Source: Zoroaster sp. YZ-2022 (Eukaryota; Echinodermata; Asteroidea; Forcipulatida; Zoroasteridae). From it: DNA of 64,000 bases. The notes beneath the pieces were generated by a model. The model saw nothing but the letters and a program-made list of their open reading frames with translations, did not search any database and had not been told where the DNA came from. The number at the start of each line of letters is the position of its first letter. Positions within the stretch are counted from its first letter, which is position 1. The stretch lies in NCBI GenBank assembly GCA_029582265.1, contig CM055823.1, positions 23,385,290 to 23,449,289 of the forward strand. The letters are read 5' to 3'. The position numbers and the translations under genes are program-made. Below, piece after piece: positions 48,128 to 59,630 of this stretch.

Positions 48128-49110
48128 ACATGTAAGCATCAGTAAGACCATGTAATGTGATGATTAGTAATACTTGTACACTGAACATGTAAGCATCAGT
48201 AAGACCATGTCATGTGATGATTAGTAATACTTGTACACTGAACATGTAAGCATCAGTAAGACCATGTAATGTGATGATTAGTAATACTTGTACGCTGAAC
48301 ATGTAAGCATCAGTAAGACCATGTAATGTGATGATTAGTAATACTTGTAAACTGAACATATGTAAGCATCAGTAAGACCATATGTAATGTGATGATTAGT
48401 AATACTTGTACACTGAACATGTAAGCATCAGTAAGACCATGTAGTGTGATGATTAGTAATACTTGTACACTGAACATGTAAGCATCAGTAAGACCATGTA
48501 ATGTGATGATTAGTAATACTTGTACACTGAACATGTAAGCATCAGTAAGACCATGTAATGTGATGATTAGTAATACTTGTACGCTGAACATGTAAGCATC
48601 AGTAAGACCATGTAATGTGATGATTAGTAATACTTGTACGCTTTGAACATGTAAGCATCAGTAAGACCATGTAATGTGATGATTAGTAATACTTGTACAC
48701 TGAACATGTAAGCATCAGTAAGACCATGTAATGTGATGATTAGTAATACTTGTACTGACTGAACATGTAAGCATCAGTAAGACCATGTCATGTGATGATT
48801 AGTAATACTTGTACACTGAACATGTAAGCATCAGTATGACCATGTAATGTGATGATTAGTAATACTTGTACACTGAACATGTAAGCATCAGTAAGACCAT
48901 GTAATGTGACGATAAGTAATACTTGTACACTGAACATGTAAACATCAGTAAGACCATGTAATGTGATGATTAGTAATACTTGTACACAACATGTAAGCAT
49001 CAGTAAGACCATGTAATGTGATGATTAGTAATACTTGTACACTGAACATGTAAGCATCAGTAAGACCATGTAATGTGATGATTAGTAATACGTGTACACT
49101 GAACATGTAA
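48128..49110. repeat. 57-bp minisatellite, about 17 copies
   Basis: The unit contains CATGTAAGCATCAGTAAGAC, CATGTAATGTGATGATTAGT and AATACTTGTACACTGAA, total 57 bp. Because 57 is divisible by three, one minus-strand frame stays open across several units (MFSVQVLLIITLHGLTDAY repeated). Units with 1-4-bp indels break it, so coding is not supported. Confidence 0.95.
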
Positions 49111-49759
49111 CTACATGTATACAAGAACCCAAACAAAACACTTAATTTATCACTGTACTGTCTGATCTGTATGGACAGCTGGGATACATCAAGTAAACCA
49201 AACTTGAACAATTCTATTTTAATAATAGTGTCAATGCACTGTTGAGATACTTTGGAAATAAGACGAGCAAAAAACAGACTCTGAAAACAGTAAACGCAGT
49301 TTTGCTTGTATGCCAACTAAATTGTGCAAGACTGGAAACAGTGCAGCTTATTTCTGCCAGTCCAACATACAGAGATATTCAAGGGACGTGGTGAAAAAAT
49401 AAATACTAATATCTCATAGCCATTAAGCTTAAATACATAATGTCATTAGACTTACTTCATAGTATTAGTAAGGTCAGATTTACAAGATATAAGTTACATA
49501 CATGATAACTTACTTTAATTTAAAATAGAAATTATTATTTCAATAGAAGCTGACTCTTTTTGTTGATTTTCTTTTTAACACGTTCCTTTAACACTTAATG
49601 TTACATGTACATGTATTCAATCAGATTTACATCATGGATTGAACTGCTTTCTCATTTTCTTTGTAGGCTTCTCATAACCAGCAATGATCATTTACATTGA
49701 AAAACATTATAATATTACATTATGCATTGAAATAATGTTATGTTCATGATATGTAATTG
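49111..49759. other. Noncoding stretch, nothing recognised
   Basis: AT-rich sequence with TACATGTACATG motifs. No gene is supported. Confidence 0.5.
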
Positions 49760-49764
49760 ATTTA

Positions 49765-49922
49765 ATGTTGCCCTACACCGACGTGTGTATAGCACTGCAT
49801 GCTCAGCGCTCTCCGAGTGTCTGTGAAAAAACTACACAGGCGACTCGGGCGGGATTCGAACCCATGACCTCCCGCCCACTAGTGCAGACGTCTAAACCTC
49901 TCGACCACCGAGCTTGCCCGAT
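49765..49922 (-). mobile_element. tRNA-derived SINE, minus strand
   Basis: On the minus strand: GCAAGCTCGGTGGTCGAGAGG (A-box region), then GGTTCGAATCCCGCCCGAG (B box), then a body with TTTTTTCACAGACACTCGG and GCAGTGCTATACACACGTCG. The tRNA-like fold is poor, so this is a SINE rather than a tRNA gene. A rearranged relative is at 39385-39620. Confidence 0.7.
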
Positions 49923-49946
49923 GACGATTGGCCGGCTAGAATCCTA

Positions 49947-50011
49947 TATAGCAGCGGGTTCCGCGATATTATATATAGATTGGTGAAATTATCGCGGAAC
50001 CCGCTGCTATA
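49947..50011. repeat. Perfect 21-bp inverted repeat
   Basis: TATAGCAGCGGGTTCCGCGAT at 49947-49967 is exactly inverted at 49991-50011, with a 23-base AT-rich loop. It adjoins the 5' head of the SINE; a degraded form (GCAGAACTCGTTGTTATAA) precedes the SINE head at 39.5 kb, so it travels with the family. Confidence 0.85.
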
Positions 50012-50474
50012 GCAGTGTGTATTCCTGATGTAGATGCTGCTGCAACCTAACATTAAGAAATCAAAGATAGAAGACACATTATTAAGTAAAAGAATGCCTT
50101 CAATGAGGATTTCATTTTGAAAATGAAATTGATGTGCGGTAAAGACCAAGCAACAAACTGTTATTCCCTTATTAAATGAGCTTACATGGCAAGAAACAAA
50201 CACAGTCTCTACACAGCTATATATATCAAGAACGCATACCAAAAAAATTATTTGAAGACCTTTCTGGAGTTCCTTGTAAACAATGTATGGTAGCATTCAT
50301 GCTAAACTTGAAAGGCTGCACTGCACTCATCATTCAGCATGCATTAATTTCCCTTAATACCAAACTAGACTGCAGTCGCTGCGCTTTTAAACTTACTGAG
50401 TACTTCATACGTTTTGCTGATTCAGTTCTTTGGACCAAAACAACAAAATTATCAATGTTCCAATGAAAACAAAA

Positions 50475-53400
50475 ATTGACGGCGCTGTTTTGCACAGCTG
50501 CCTGTGTTTATTTTACTGTGCCGTCTTTAATTTGTAATCGTCTAAATTCGTAATTTTTGCCTTGCCATCCAGTCCTATATTTTTAACCAGTGAATGTATC
50601 TATTTATGATGTACTGTTTGTCATCGTTTTGGACGGAACTTTTAACATGTAAGTGTGTTTGGTTGCACATTTTATCGTCTATGGATTCTCGTATTTATAA
50701 CAGCCATCTCACTGTTGCAACATCGTTTTAAACCCTTGCCATGTGGGGAAATCTCCAAGACATTTAGTGCTGAAAACACAGGAGATATACTTTTATCGTC
50801 ATCGTACTCATTTTCAGCATACGAACACTTCCGACAAGTGATATTTGTCGATGGTTACGACTGTCACTGTGTACCTCGGGTTTCTACTCTACAGGGACTC
50901 CAGCGACCAAGTGGTTAAAACATGGTTACATTTGCATGGCAATCCCTGGTCATGATCCACCAACTGATATAACCGTTTTCATGGACGTGTTAAGAAACCC
51001 AGGACCTTACAGAAACTACAATTTGAATCCACGTAACTGTAAATTCAGTGAAGAGAATGACAACCATCGTATAACTTACACTTCCATTGAGCTAAGACGT
51101 ATTAAACAAAGTGTACAGTTACCGAAATCGATATATGACCGTTTAAAATACCTCAACCTACTGAAGAAAAAGAGGGGTTGCAGAGGAGGTACACGTTTCC
51201 TTAGACCAATACCTGTTATCATCACCATTAATCGCAGTTACAATCCACTCTATAATAGACAATTACAACCAGCTTATAACTCAATACACCGTTCATCTGT
51301 TCTATGTAGGGCCTACTACATATGCTCGCCACCTTGTGTCTGTTCCCACTCATCAACCTACAATCATTACTGACAAATCACCTTTACCCCGGATTCTACT
51401 TACAAATGCAAGATCACTGAATAATAAGATGGAAGAACTCCAATTGACTTTTAGCGTTAATTCAATTCAGGCTGCTGCGGTGACAGAAACTTGGTTTAAT
51501 GACATAACCCTGCAAGCTGCTAACATCCCCGGCTTTGAGTGTTTTACTAAATGTCGACATGGCAGGCGTGGAGGCGGAGTAGCCGTTTATACTAAGCACT
51601 CATTGAATGCTCAACCTGTTTCCAACCACTCTTGTGATTATGAGTGCATGTGGCTTAAGATTCCATTAAAACAATTTAAAAGCTCTTCTAATCTGTACAT
51701 GGGAGTCATCTATTACCCACCCGGGTCAGCCTATGCCAATGAAATGCTAGAACACATTTTCCAAACAGTTGATGATATTTTATCTACCGATACTACAGCC
51801 AAAATCACAATTTTAGGTGATTTTAATGATCTACAAACTGACACCATTGAATGCAATCTAGGTATTTCACAATTGATTACATTTTTTACTCGTCACAATG
51901 CAACACTTGATAAAGTATTCACTAACTGTCCGACACAGTTCGCTGAGCCCGAACGGATATCTCCTCTCGGACGTAGTGACCATTGTTGCGTTCTTATTAG
52001 TCCCATTTCTGGGCTTCCAACTGAGAACAGAACTTCGACCAGTTTGCGTCCGTACAGAGATTCTGCAATTAGAACTTTCGGTCACTGGATTACAAATTTC
52101 GATTGGCAAAATACTATCTCCAGTGACACTTCTGAAGACACTGTTCACAATGTTTTAACTTCCATCAATAATGCCTACGATGAACATTTTCCGAAGGTAA
52201 AATCAGTGTTGCGTCACAATGACCGCTTGTTACGCAATAAGATCCAACAACAAATAACCAAAGCCAAAACCAAGTTCTACAAGCACTCAGTTTGTTGCCA
52301 CAAGAATTCCCAACCAGCAAAGTGGCACAGACACATTCAAAATATGTGCCATCTCAAACCAAAGCCAAGTACTATTCCTGGAGCGGACGCTAATCCTAGT
52401 GGAATAGTTGAAGCCATCAACAGACATTTCGCAATGATTTGTAATCAACTCCCAGCCTTAGCTCCTCAAAACCTCCCCGTATATTTACCGGCAGAAACAC
52501 CACCGCCTAGGATCTATCGCGGACAGGTCCTGAAAGCTCTCAAGAGTCTTCAATCGTCTAAAGCTGGTCATCCTTTGGACTTACCGGTTAGACTAATTAA
52601 GGAATTTGCACCTGAATTAGCTACCCCGCTTACACATATCTTCAATGTTTGTCTCAGTGAAGGCCGCTTTCCTGATGTGTGGAAGTCTGCAACTATAATA
52701 CCTGTTCCAAAAGTCAAAAACATTTCCTCATATGATGAACTTAGACCTATTTCATTGACTCCTATTTTTGCTCGTATTTTTGAAACATTTATAGCTCAAT
52801 GGATTATTAATGACATTTCTGATGAACTTGATCCTAAACAATGTGGGTAACATCAAGGGTAGCTCTACTGTTCATTACCTTGTTGATATGGTGAACTCTT
52901 TCCATGAGGGACTTGATAAGCCTAATCAATATGCGTACCTTTCAACCATTGATTTTACTAAGGCTTTTGATCGGGTTAATCATAATGTAGTTATTAAAAA
53001 CTCATTGATCTTGGAGTTAGACGTTCGATTGTTCCCATTGTCTGTGACTTCCTTACTGGACGCACTCAAAATACCAAATTCAAAACTCACATTTCAAAGC
53101 TCACTACTATTTCTAGTGGCGTTCCACAGGGAACGAAATTGGGACCCATACTGTTTCTTATTCTTGTCAATGATGCTGCTATAGGAAGTCACAGGCGATG
53201 GAAATATGTTGACGATCTGACTCTTGGTGAGATAATTAAGTACGGTGAGCAACCGCAACTGCAAAACCAGCTTAACGACCTCTCTGAGTGGTGTTCAATT
53301 AATGATGTCCTCCCTAAACCTGCCAAATGTAACATAATGAAGATCAGTTTTTTAAGACGAGAAACACCAAATAACGTTTTTACTCTTAATTCTGTTGTTT

Positions 53401-54180
53401 TAAATCCGATTACTCAAATGAAGCTTTTGGGCGTCATCATCCAGAACGATCTTAAATGGGAAAGTCACGTCACAGATATTGTCTCTAGGGCATCCCGTAG
53501 ATTATATACTCTGTGTATTTAAAAAGAAAATTCATGCCCCTTTAGCCGATTTAGTTTCTGTTTACACATCTTATATCAGACCTATTCTTGAGTATGCTTG
53601 TCAGGTTTGGCATAGCTCCATAAGCAGACAATTATGCAATAGAATTGAATGTGTTAAAAAACGGGCCTGCAGAATTATTATTGGCTATGAGAATTACAAC
53701 AGTTATTCTACGACTCTAGAACTCTTACGAATTTCTTCACTAGAATCTAGAAGACATAATTTGCTCTTTAAGTTTGGCAATAAATTGTTGAATTCTAGTA
53801 AGTTTAGACATATGCTCCCTCCTCAGAAATCAAGTTGTACTGTTAGGGAACTTAGGGATACTACCACCTCTGGCTTAATTATTCCCCATTGTAGAACACA
53901 AAGATATAAGAACTCCACTATTCCTGCCCTTGCAAGAATTGTATAATTTTTAATAATAATGTTTATACATTTTTCTTTTCTTTTTTTGTTTTACACTACT
54001 GCAATTTTGCTGTTTAAAAAATAAATAAAAAATCTTCTTTAAATGGCTTAATATGTATTTTTAAAATGCTTTCTGTATAGTTGTAATTGTAAGCAAGGTT
54101 ATTTCAGTCACTTATGTGACTGCCAACCATGTTTTTTTTTTAATAAACCAGAATAAATAAATAAAAAATAAAAGATTAAC
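50475..54180 (+). mobile_element. Non-LTR retrotransposon (LINE, CR1/L2-like group)
   Basis: A plus-strand element with a 5' region, an N-terminal protein part, APE endonuclease and reverse transcriptase, and an A/T-rich tail ending in AATAAATAAATAAAAAATAAAA. The 5' limit is uncertain. The APE-type endonuclease and the reverse transcriptase style place it in the CR1/L2/Rex1 assemblage; the exact clade needs a tree. Several frameshifts make this copy inactive. Confidence 0.85.
50936..53946 (+). pseudogene. LINE polyprotein: 2A-like motif, endonuclease, reverse transcriptase
   Basis: The N-terminal part (50936-51373) contains DVLRNPGP (50984-51007), close to the 2A consensus DVExNPGP, then a basic KKKRGCRGGTRFLRPIPV segment. 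The endonuclease (about 51390-52010) shows LLTNARSLNNKMEEL, VTETWF, RHGRRGGGVAVY, ILGDFND and GRSDHCC, the APE nuclease blocks with the catalytic Asn, Glu, Asp and His. The reverse transcriptase has STIDFTKAFDRVNHN and KYVDDLTL with the catalytic Asp pair, and SGVPQGTKLGPILF in a shifted frame. The C-terminus includes YIRPILEYACQVWHSS and ends at 53946. Frame changes occur near 51350, 52850, 53000-53140 and 53510. It would nick target DNA and prime reverse transcription there. Confidence 0.85.
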
Positions 54181-54838
54181 ATCTTTAATATTTTTTGGAT
54201 TTATTGTAACGTTAAATTTCTGTCTCTGGAGGAATATTAATAATTGTTGTTTGAGATTGCCAATACAGTGTAGGGGCTTTAATTGAGACGTGGCATCACA
54301 AAATTAGCTAAAAATCTAAAAATTTTGATTTTTGATTCCACTGAACAGAGCAGAAAGACTGCTTTCAAATTGTGTATAGACACTATTCTAATATTTGTCA
54401 TTACAATTGAGATAATTAGTGCTAATTTAATATTAATTAACATAATTTTGTCTTCACTATCAAATTATACAGTTTTATCTGGTGTTTATTGACATCAAAT
54501 ATTCAGTGTTATTTCAACTACTCTGATTAGAGTTAATTAATTGTTAATAACAATAAATGAAAATTATATCTTGAAACCGTGTTCAAAAAGCAATCTTTCA
54601 AACAAATAGAAGGCCATCATTCTTTGTTTAAAAATACAAAGTTCATTTAAAAAGACAACAAAAATCAAGTTTTTTTTAAAAACAATTTTCACACATTATC
54701 CATAATGCTTTTTGTTCTTAAATATTTAAATCTTTATTGTTGATAGTTTACGTCCAACGTACCTTACACAGAACTGATGAAAGCATGTTGCATGTCCATA
54801 TTTTTTCTCTGTTTTCCTGTGCAGCTTTGATCATCATT
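54181..54838. other. AT-rich noncoding stretch
   Basis: No gene is supported. It lies between the LINE tail and the start of duplication copy B. Confidence 0.5.
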
Positions 54839-55259
54839 TTTTGGAAGGCTTGCAACTGCAATGATCACCAAAACAAATATTAATTTGGCAGATATGGCAA
54901 CTACAGAATCAATCCCCTCATCATTTGATAGAGAGAAATGTTTTACACCTGTAAACAAATCAATTTATTACACATTTTAACATGGGAACAGAACACAGCA
55001 ATCGCCCTGTTGAGTGGAACTGATCCACCCATTCCGCAGTGTGCATTTACATAATCCAACTTATTGAAAGCAGCAATTCTCACCATCTTATAATTAAAAG
55101 GGAGTGTATATACACCATTGGTTAAGGATAAAGAATCAACAAGATGTGTGTTATAAATATATAAAAAGAAATTTGATATAGAGGGTGAGAATAAGAATTC
55201 TAACTTGAACACCCACTGGACGCAGGCCGTGTGTATTTTATGTAGAAGCTCATACTTGC

Positions 55260-55324
55260 CTCTCTAGAGTTTCATCCAATATGACTGTGGCAGGTCCAAG
55301 ATGTTCTGTCTTGTGTTTGTAAAC
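55260..55324 (-). CDS. Candidate 65-bp exon with GC donor, gene unknown
   Basis: On the minus strand a pyrimidine-rich acceptor (TTTCTCATTTCAG) is followed by a frame VYKHKTEHLGPATVILDETL-ER and then AG|GCAAGT, which is the strong consensus of GC-AG introns. Copy A keeps the acceptor and first codons but has lost the exon's 3' part and donor by deletion, so only copy B could be functional. Other exons were not confirmed; a possible downstream one with a hydrophobic segment (AKLIFVLVIIAVASLP) follows TTGTTTACAG near 54957. The protein family is not recognised. Confidence 0.3.
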
Positions 55325-56633
55325 CTGAAATGAGAAATGTATTGTATCAGTAATGCTAATAAGGCTAAACAGCTCAGGTTCCAAACCCAATACTTAATTC
55401 TTAATATCATGACTTTCAAAAAGCCCCATTCTTGTGATTCCCAGACAGCCGCTTCCATGGGGGTGTGATCTCTGGCCAATGACATGTATGGAAATTGAAT
55501 GGCTTTTGATGCTTAATTAGCGCCCCCATAACAAAGATATTGACAAAATAGGGAGAACCAACACAGAGCTAGATAGCTCTAGATACCGGTACGGTAACCC
55601 AGATGTTGCAGGTTCAAACCCCACTCTTGTCAATTCAGTAATTCATTTTAATAGACAGATTCAGTCACTCAGTGCAATATGTTCATCATGATAATTTTTT
55701 CCCCTGACACATCCACCATTTTTCTGACTGACTTACTTATGAATGCTTTGATTGAACATAAATTGGCAGAACTCATTCTCTGCGAATAACTTCAAATGTA
55801 TGAATATCTTCAAAGATGTCTGGATCTACGGAGTGTTAATTTTCATAGCATTTTGTATTACTCCTGCTCATGGAGCTTATCCAAGCACAATTTTCATTAT
55901 GATAAGATTCCTTATTTGTTTGATCATCGTCCACGTTAACTGCTCAGCCGTTTCTTAATTGATAAATCATATGATAAATATGAATGTGCCATTACAAAGT
56001 TTTGCAAATGAGGGGTCAGGGGCACTTGGTAGAGGTGGGAGAAAGGGTTATGTGAAATATTTGTGTGTTCCCATGGTTACATCTAACAAGAATCCTGCAA
56101 AAGCTGTGTGAGGACTATTCCATAAAATACCAGCTTTGGTAGTCATACATATACAGCCACCAGCATCTATCATATAACTTATAAACTCATTTTTCAATAT
56201 GAAAGATGACCTGTAATATTTCACTAATTCTCCCCTTGCCTTCACCAAAATCAAGACTGCTGAAAATCGGTTAGTTGGTAGCTTGCCAAAAATAAGATTT
56301 ATAATTACCTGTCTGGCACATCTGGTTCAATTCCCCTTCGGCCTTGTCCAAAACAAATCGCTATTGTATTCCCCATCAATGATGAGTCCTGAAGTTGAAA
56401 ATAACATTCACTGTAAATTGATTTTCACTGAAACACATTTAACCTTGTACAGATCAGTGAGGAAATAAATAAACTCACCACTATATACTTACCGAGCAAT
56501 TGCTTTGTTTCAAAAGAGATAAAGATTTTGTTCAAGAACAGCTATAACTTTAATCAGAGCATACTGATCGCAACCGGTTCTGATCGCAACCGGTTCTTTT
56601 CAAAACCGGTTCTTTTCAAAACTGTTTACGGTA

Positions 56634-56960
56634 CTATGGTGTGCTATGGTTGAGCGGTTTATCGCATCGGATTTGTATTCTGATGGCCGAGTCGTCAGAA
56701 TGTGGGTTCGAATCCCAACCGCGCCCGGGGTACTTGTGTCCTTGAGCAAGACACTTTAACATAAATTGCTTCTCTCCACCCAGGGGTAAATGGGTACCTG
56801 TGCGGGCAGAGTTGGTTGTGTTTGATGAGCCCATATGCGCTGAAATGGCAGCAATTGAGCTTACATGATGGTTTCAAGAATGATTTATGAGCCTGATGAG
56901 CAGGGGTAATAATGTAATGCGCCTTGAGCACCAGTTTCGTGGATATGTGCGCCATATAAG
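56634..56960 (+). mobile_element. tRNA-derived SINE (copy in duplication B)
   Basis: Same family and position as 2883-3230: GTGCTATGGTTGAGCGGTTT head, GGGTTCGAATCCCAACCGC B box, TGTCCTTGAGCAAGACACTT body, and tail GCGCCTTGAGCA...GTGCGCCATATAAG running straight into the CCT array. It was inherited through the segmental duplication, not an independent insertion. Confidence 0.8.
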
Positions 56961-57124
56961 TCCTCCTCCTCCTCCTCCTCCTCCTCCTCCTCCTCCTCCT
57001 CCTCCTCCTCCTCCTCCTCCTCCTCCTCCTCCTCCTCCTCCTCCTCCTCCTCCTCCTCCTCCTCCTCCTCCTCCTCCTCCTCCTCCTCCTCCTCCTCCTC
57101 CTCCTACTCCTCCTCCTCCTCCTC
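56961..57124. repeat. (CCT)n microsatellite
   Basis: About 164 bp of nearly pure TCC/CCT repeats starting at the SINE 3' end, with one interruption (CTACTCC). It probably expanded from the SINE tail. Confidence 0.97.
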
Positions 57125-57758
57125 CTCCTCTCCTCATCCATCCTCATCATCATCCTCATCCATCATCATCCATCATCATCCATCATCATCCATCATCATC
57201 CATCATCATCCATCATCATCCATCATCATCCATCATCATCCATCATCATCCATCATCATCCATCATCATCCATCATCATCCATCATCATCCATCATCATC
57301 CATCATCATCCATCATCCATCCATCATCCATCCATCATCATCCATCCATCCATCCATCAATCATCATCCATCCATCCATCCATCCATCCATCAATCATCA
57401 TCCATCATCCATCATCCATCCATCATCCATCATCCATCATCATCCATCATCATCCATCATCATCCATCATCATCCATCATCATCCATCATCATCCATCAT
57501 CATCCATCATCATCCATCATCATCCATCATCATCCATCATCATCCATCATCATCCATCATCATCCATCATCATCCATCATCATCCATCATCATCCATCAT
57601 CATCCATCATCATCCATCATCATCCATCATCATCCATCATCCATCCATCATCCATCATCCATCCATCATCCATCCATCATCCATAATCATCCATCATCCA
57701 TCATCCATCATCCATCATCCATCATCCATCATCCATCATCCATCATCCATCATCATTC
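57125..57758. repeat. (CATCATC)n / (CATC)n simple-sequence array
   Basis: About 630 bp of CATCATCATC-CATC units, mostly of 10 bp, with CATC-only and CATCATC variants near 57310-57430 and 57640-57750. The long Pro/Ile/His frames across it are a by-product of repeat composition. Confidence 0.97.
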
Positions 57759-57942
57759 AAAAGAGAATTTCTACATGGTGTCACTGCAAACAGTCTTGAC
57801 TAATTCTTGGTGTAAAATGTAACAGGTTTTCAAACCCAACAGTCATGATCCATGCATACTCAACTGGATGCATATACATACATCATGAGAACAATTCCTG
57901 GTAAAATAGCAGGTGTTGCAAAACTGAATTTCATAAAAAATC

Positions 57943-58646
57943 AACCCTGCGACGTGCCATGACACTTATACAAACAGCGCGGTTGCATCGCGCTTTATTT
58001 TACAGTAGGTGTGAAAGGGCGCTATAACTTCTGTTGCGTTGAACACTACCAACTGCCAATGGTTTTAACAGATGGCTAGAGGTCCTTTAGACCCTAGACA
58101 ACAATTTGAAGCAAAACAAAATGTAAGGCCCCTTCAGGTTGATGTTTATTTTAGTTCTGATAACGCTTTTTCCTCTACCCCAAATCGACATAAAATATAC
58201 CCTATTATGTGTACCCAATAGCAGTCATAGGAATAAACATCTCTCATCCTCTGGCTGATGGCTCCAGCATGTCTAGAATAATGTCCTGGCACACCATAGT
58301 GGGTAACTGATAGCTTTTGATAAGCCGCTCAGAGCCGAAGTTAATGGCTTTGTGTTGACAGATGGGATTAGGATTTGTACACGGTCCTATGGGATTAGGA
58401 TTTGTACACGGTCCTATGGGACCATGCAGGATTTGTACACGGTCCTATGGGACCATGCTTTTTGCAGTAGGATTTTTTGGGTCAAGGGTTCAAAGCAGGC
58501 TAATTGGAATTAACCATGCTATTTGGATATACCTCGACAGTGAACTTACGGAATTTGAGAAATTTGGGGTGAGCATGAACGGAGTAATTAAATTGTGTTT
58601 ACAAACATACTTCCAAAAACAGCGCGATGGCACGTCGCAGGGTGTT
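57943..58646. mobile_element. Inverted-repeat element inserted in duplication copy B
   Basis: The left end AACCCTGCGACGTGCCAT is the inverse of the right end ATGGCACGTCGCAGGGTGTT (two extra bases on the right). AATC flanks both sides (57939-57942 and 58647-58650). Duplication copy A is uninterrupted here (TTTCATAATTTGTTTCCC), which shows the insertion directly. The interior has three tandem GGATTTGTACACGGTCCTAT repeats (about 58370-58450) and no transposase. Confidence 0.8.
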
Positions 58647-58690
58647 AATCTGTTTCCCTTCCCCATGCCCCATCCCCTTCTATACTGCAC

Positions 58691-59039
58691 TGCTTGAGAC
58701 TAACAAGGTTTACTCACCAGTCACCACTGATCTGTGACTTCAATTCTGATTGACGTGCACACTTTATATTGACAGCAGGTACTTGTTGACCGTTTTTGGT
58801 TGATTCCCATTTGCAGCAAGGGTCAGCACAATTCTAAATAACAGGAAGATATATATTTATACAGGAATTATGTAAAAGCTACATTCAGTTTTCAAATGAT
58901 ACACACACATGTACTTGAAACTGCATTGGTACAAATCAGGTTTGTACCAATGCAGTACATGTACTGTATATGGTGAAAACTGTGTTGCATATTCAAGTTA
59001 ACTCTGGTTACCGTAGTGAACAGGCAAAAACATGCTATA
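58691..59039. other. Noncoding stretch left of the gypsy LTR
   Basis: No gene is supported. ACTGCATTGGTACAAATC at about 58920 is followed by its inverse GATTTGTACCAATGCAGT, a short hairpin. Confidence 0.5.
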
Positions 59040-59588
59040 TGTTATGTCCCAGTAAGTAGCTTGATCTATAATCGCTTATTCAATTCATGGAAATGATGAA
59101 GGCACTGTACTATCCTTGTATCAATCGTAAAGGATGTAAATCAATAAACACAAACTGGAGAGCTGGTTGACTGAACGAACTGAGTCTAGTAACTGTACTT
59201 TATTCCAAGTAATACTTTCCATGTGCTTTTTCCCACAATGCACTTGTGCTCAATGGTGCTACAAATAGTATTGCCCTACACACCGTATCTAAATGGTGAT
59301 GCAAATAGTATTGGACACTACATCCCTCCCCAAGTTGAATTGGTGTTAACAAGGGTTACATTTAAATACAATGTAAGTAATACGCCTGCTTACTGTGAAA
59401 CAAAGTTGGAATGTTTTTTTCTTTTTCTGGTAACGGCAAAGTGTTCAAAATGACTTCGTTCAAAACCAAATGAATGTTGAAAGCTTCCTGTTGTAACACG
59501 CAGGTTAAACATTATTAAACATGATAAAACACTTTAAAGTAGTTGGCCTATAGTTAGACTGGGTTCTGTTCAAAGTCACTTCGTAACA
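59040..59588 (-). repeat. Probable 3' LTR of the Ty3/gypsy element
   Basis: On the minus strand it starts TGTTACGAAGTG and ends CATAACA, so TGTTA...TAACA termini are present, and a polyadenylation-like AATAAA is at about 59200. It lies 42 bp beyond the integrase stop codon. No clear polypurine tract precedes it; instead a C-run on this strand is seen (59607-59621). The partner LTR would lie right of the window, so the limits cannot be confirmed. Confidence 0.5.
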
Positions 59589-59630
59589 TAGTCTTTGAGA
59601 TAACCGGGGGGGGGGGGGGGAGGGGGCGTC

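Larger units (their letters stand above)
54839..58690 (+). repeat. Segmental duplication, copy B
   Basis: Direct, diverged copy of 372-5040. It has the uninterrupted TTAA site where copy A has a 0.9-kb insertion, retains about 90 bp missing from copy A, and has CCT/CATCATC arrays in place of the 3.24-4.87 kb block of copy A. A 0.7-kb inverted-repeat element (57943-58646) splits the sequence that is continuous at about 5000-5010 in copy A. Confidence 0.85.

Noticed and set aside
48310..49316. Minus-strand frames repeating MFSVQVLLIITLHGLTDAY
   Set aside because: They follow from the 57-bp unit being divisible by three; unit indels break the frame and nothing suggests expression.
49850..49922. 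A tRNA gene on the minus strand
   Set aside because: A and B boxes are present but the acceptor stem does not pair and a SINE body follows; a second rearranged copy at 39.5 kb confirms a SINE.
56695..57822. Long frames encoding poly-Pro, poly-Arg, poly-Gly and Ser-Ile-His repeats
   Set aside because: They are translations of the CCT and CATCATC simple-sequence arrays in all frames; no start context, domain or non-repeat coding sequence supports a protein.
59600..59630. The G-run at 59607-59621 as the gypsy polypurine tract
   Set aside because: The element is on the minus strand, where this run is pyrimidine; a polypurine tract must be purine-rich on the coding strand.
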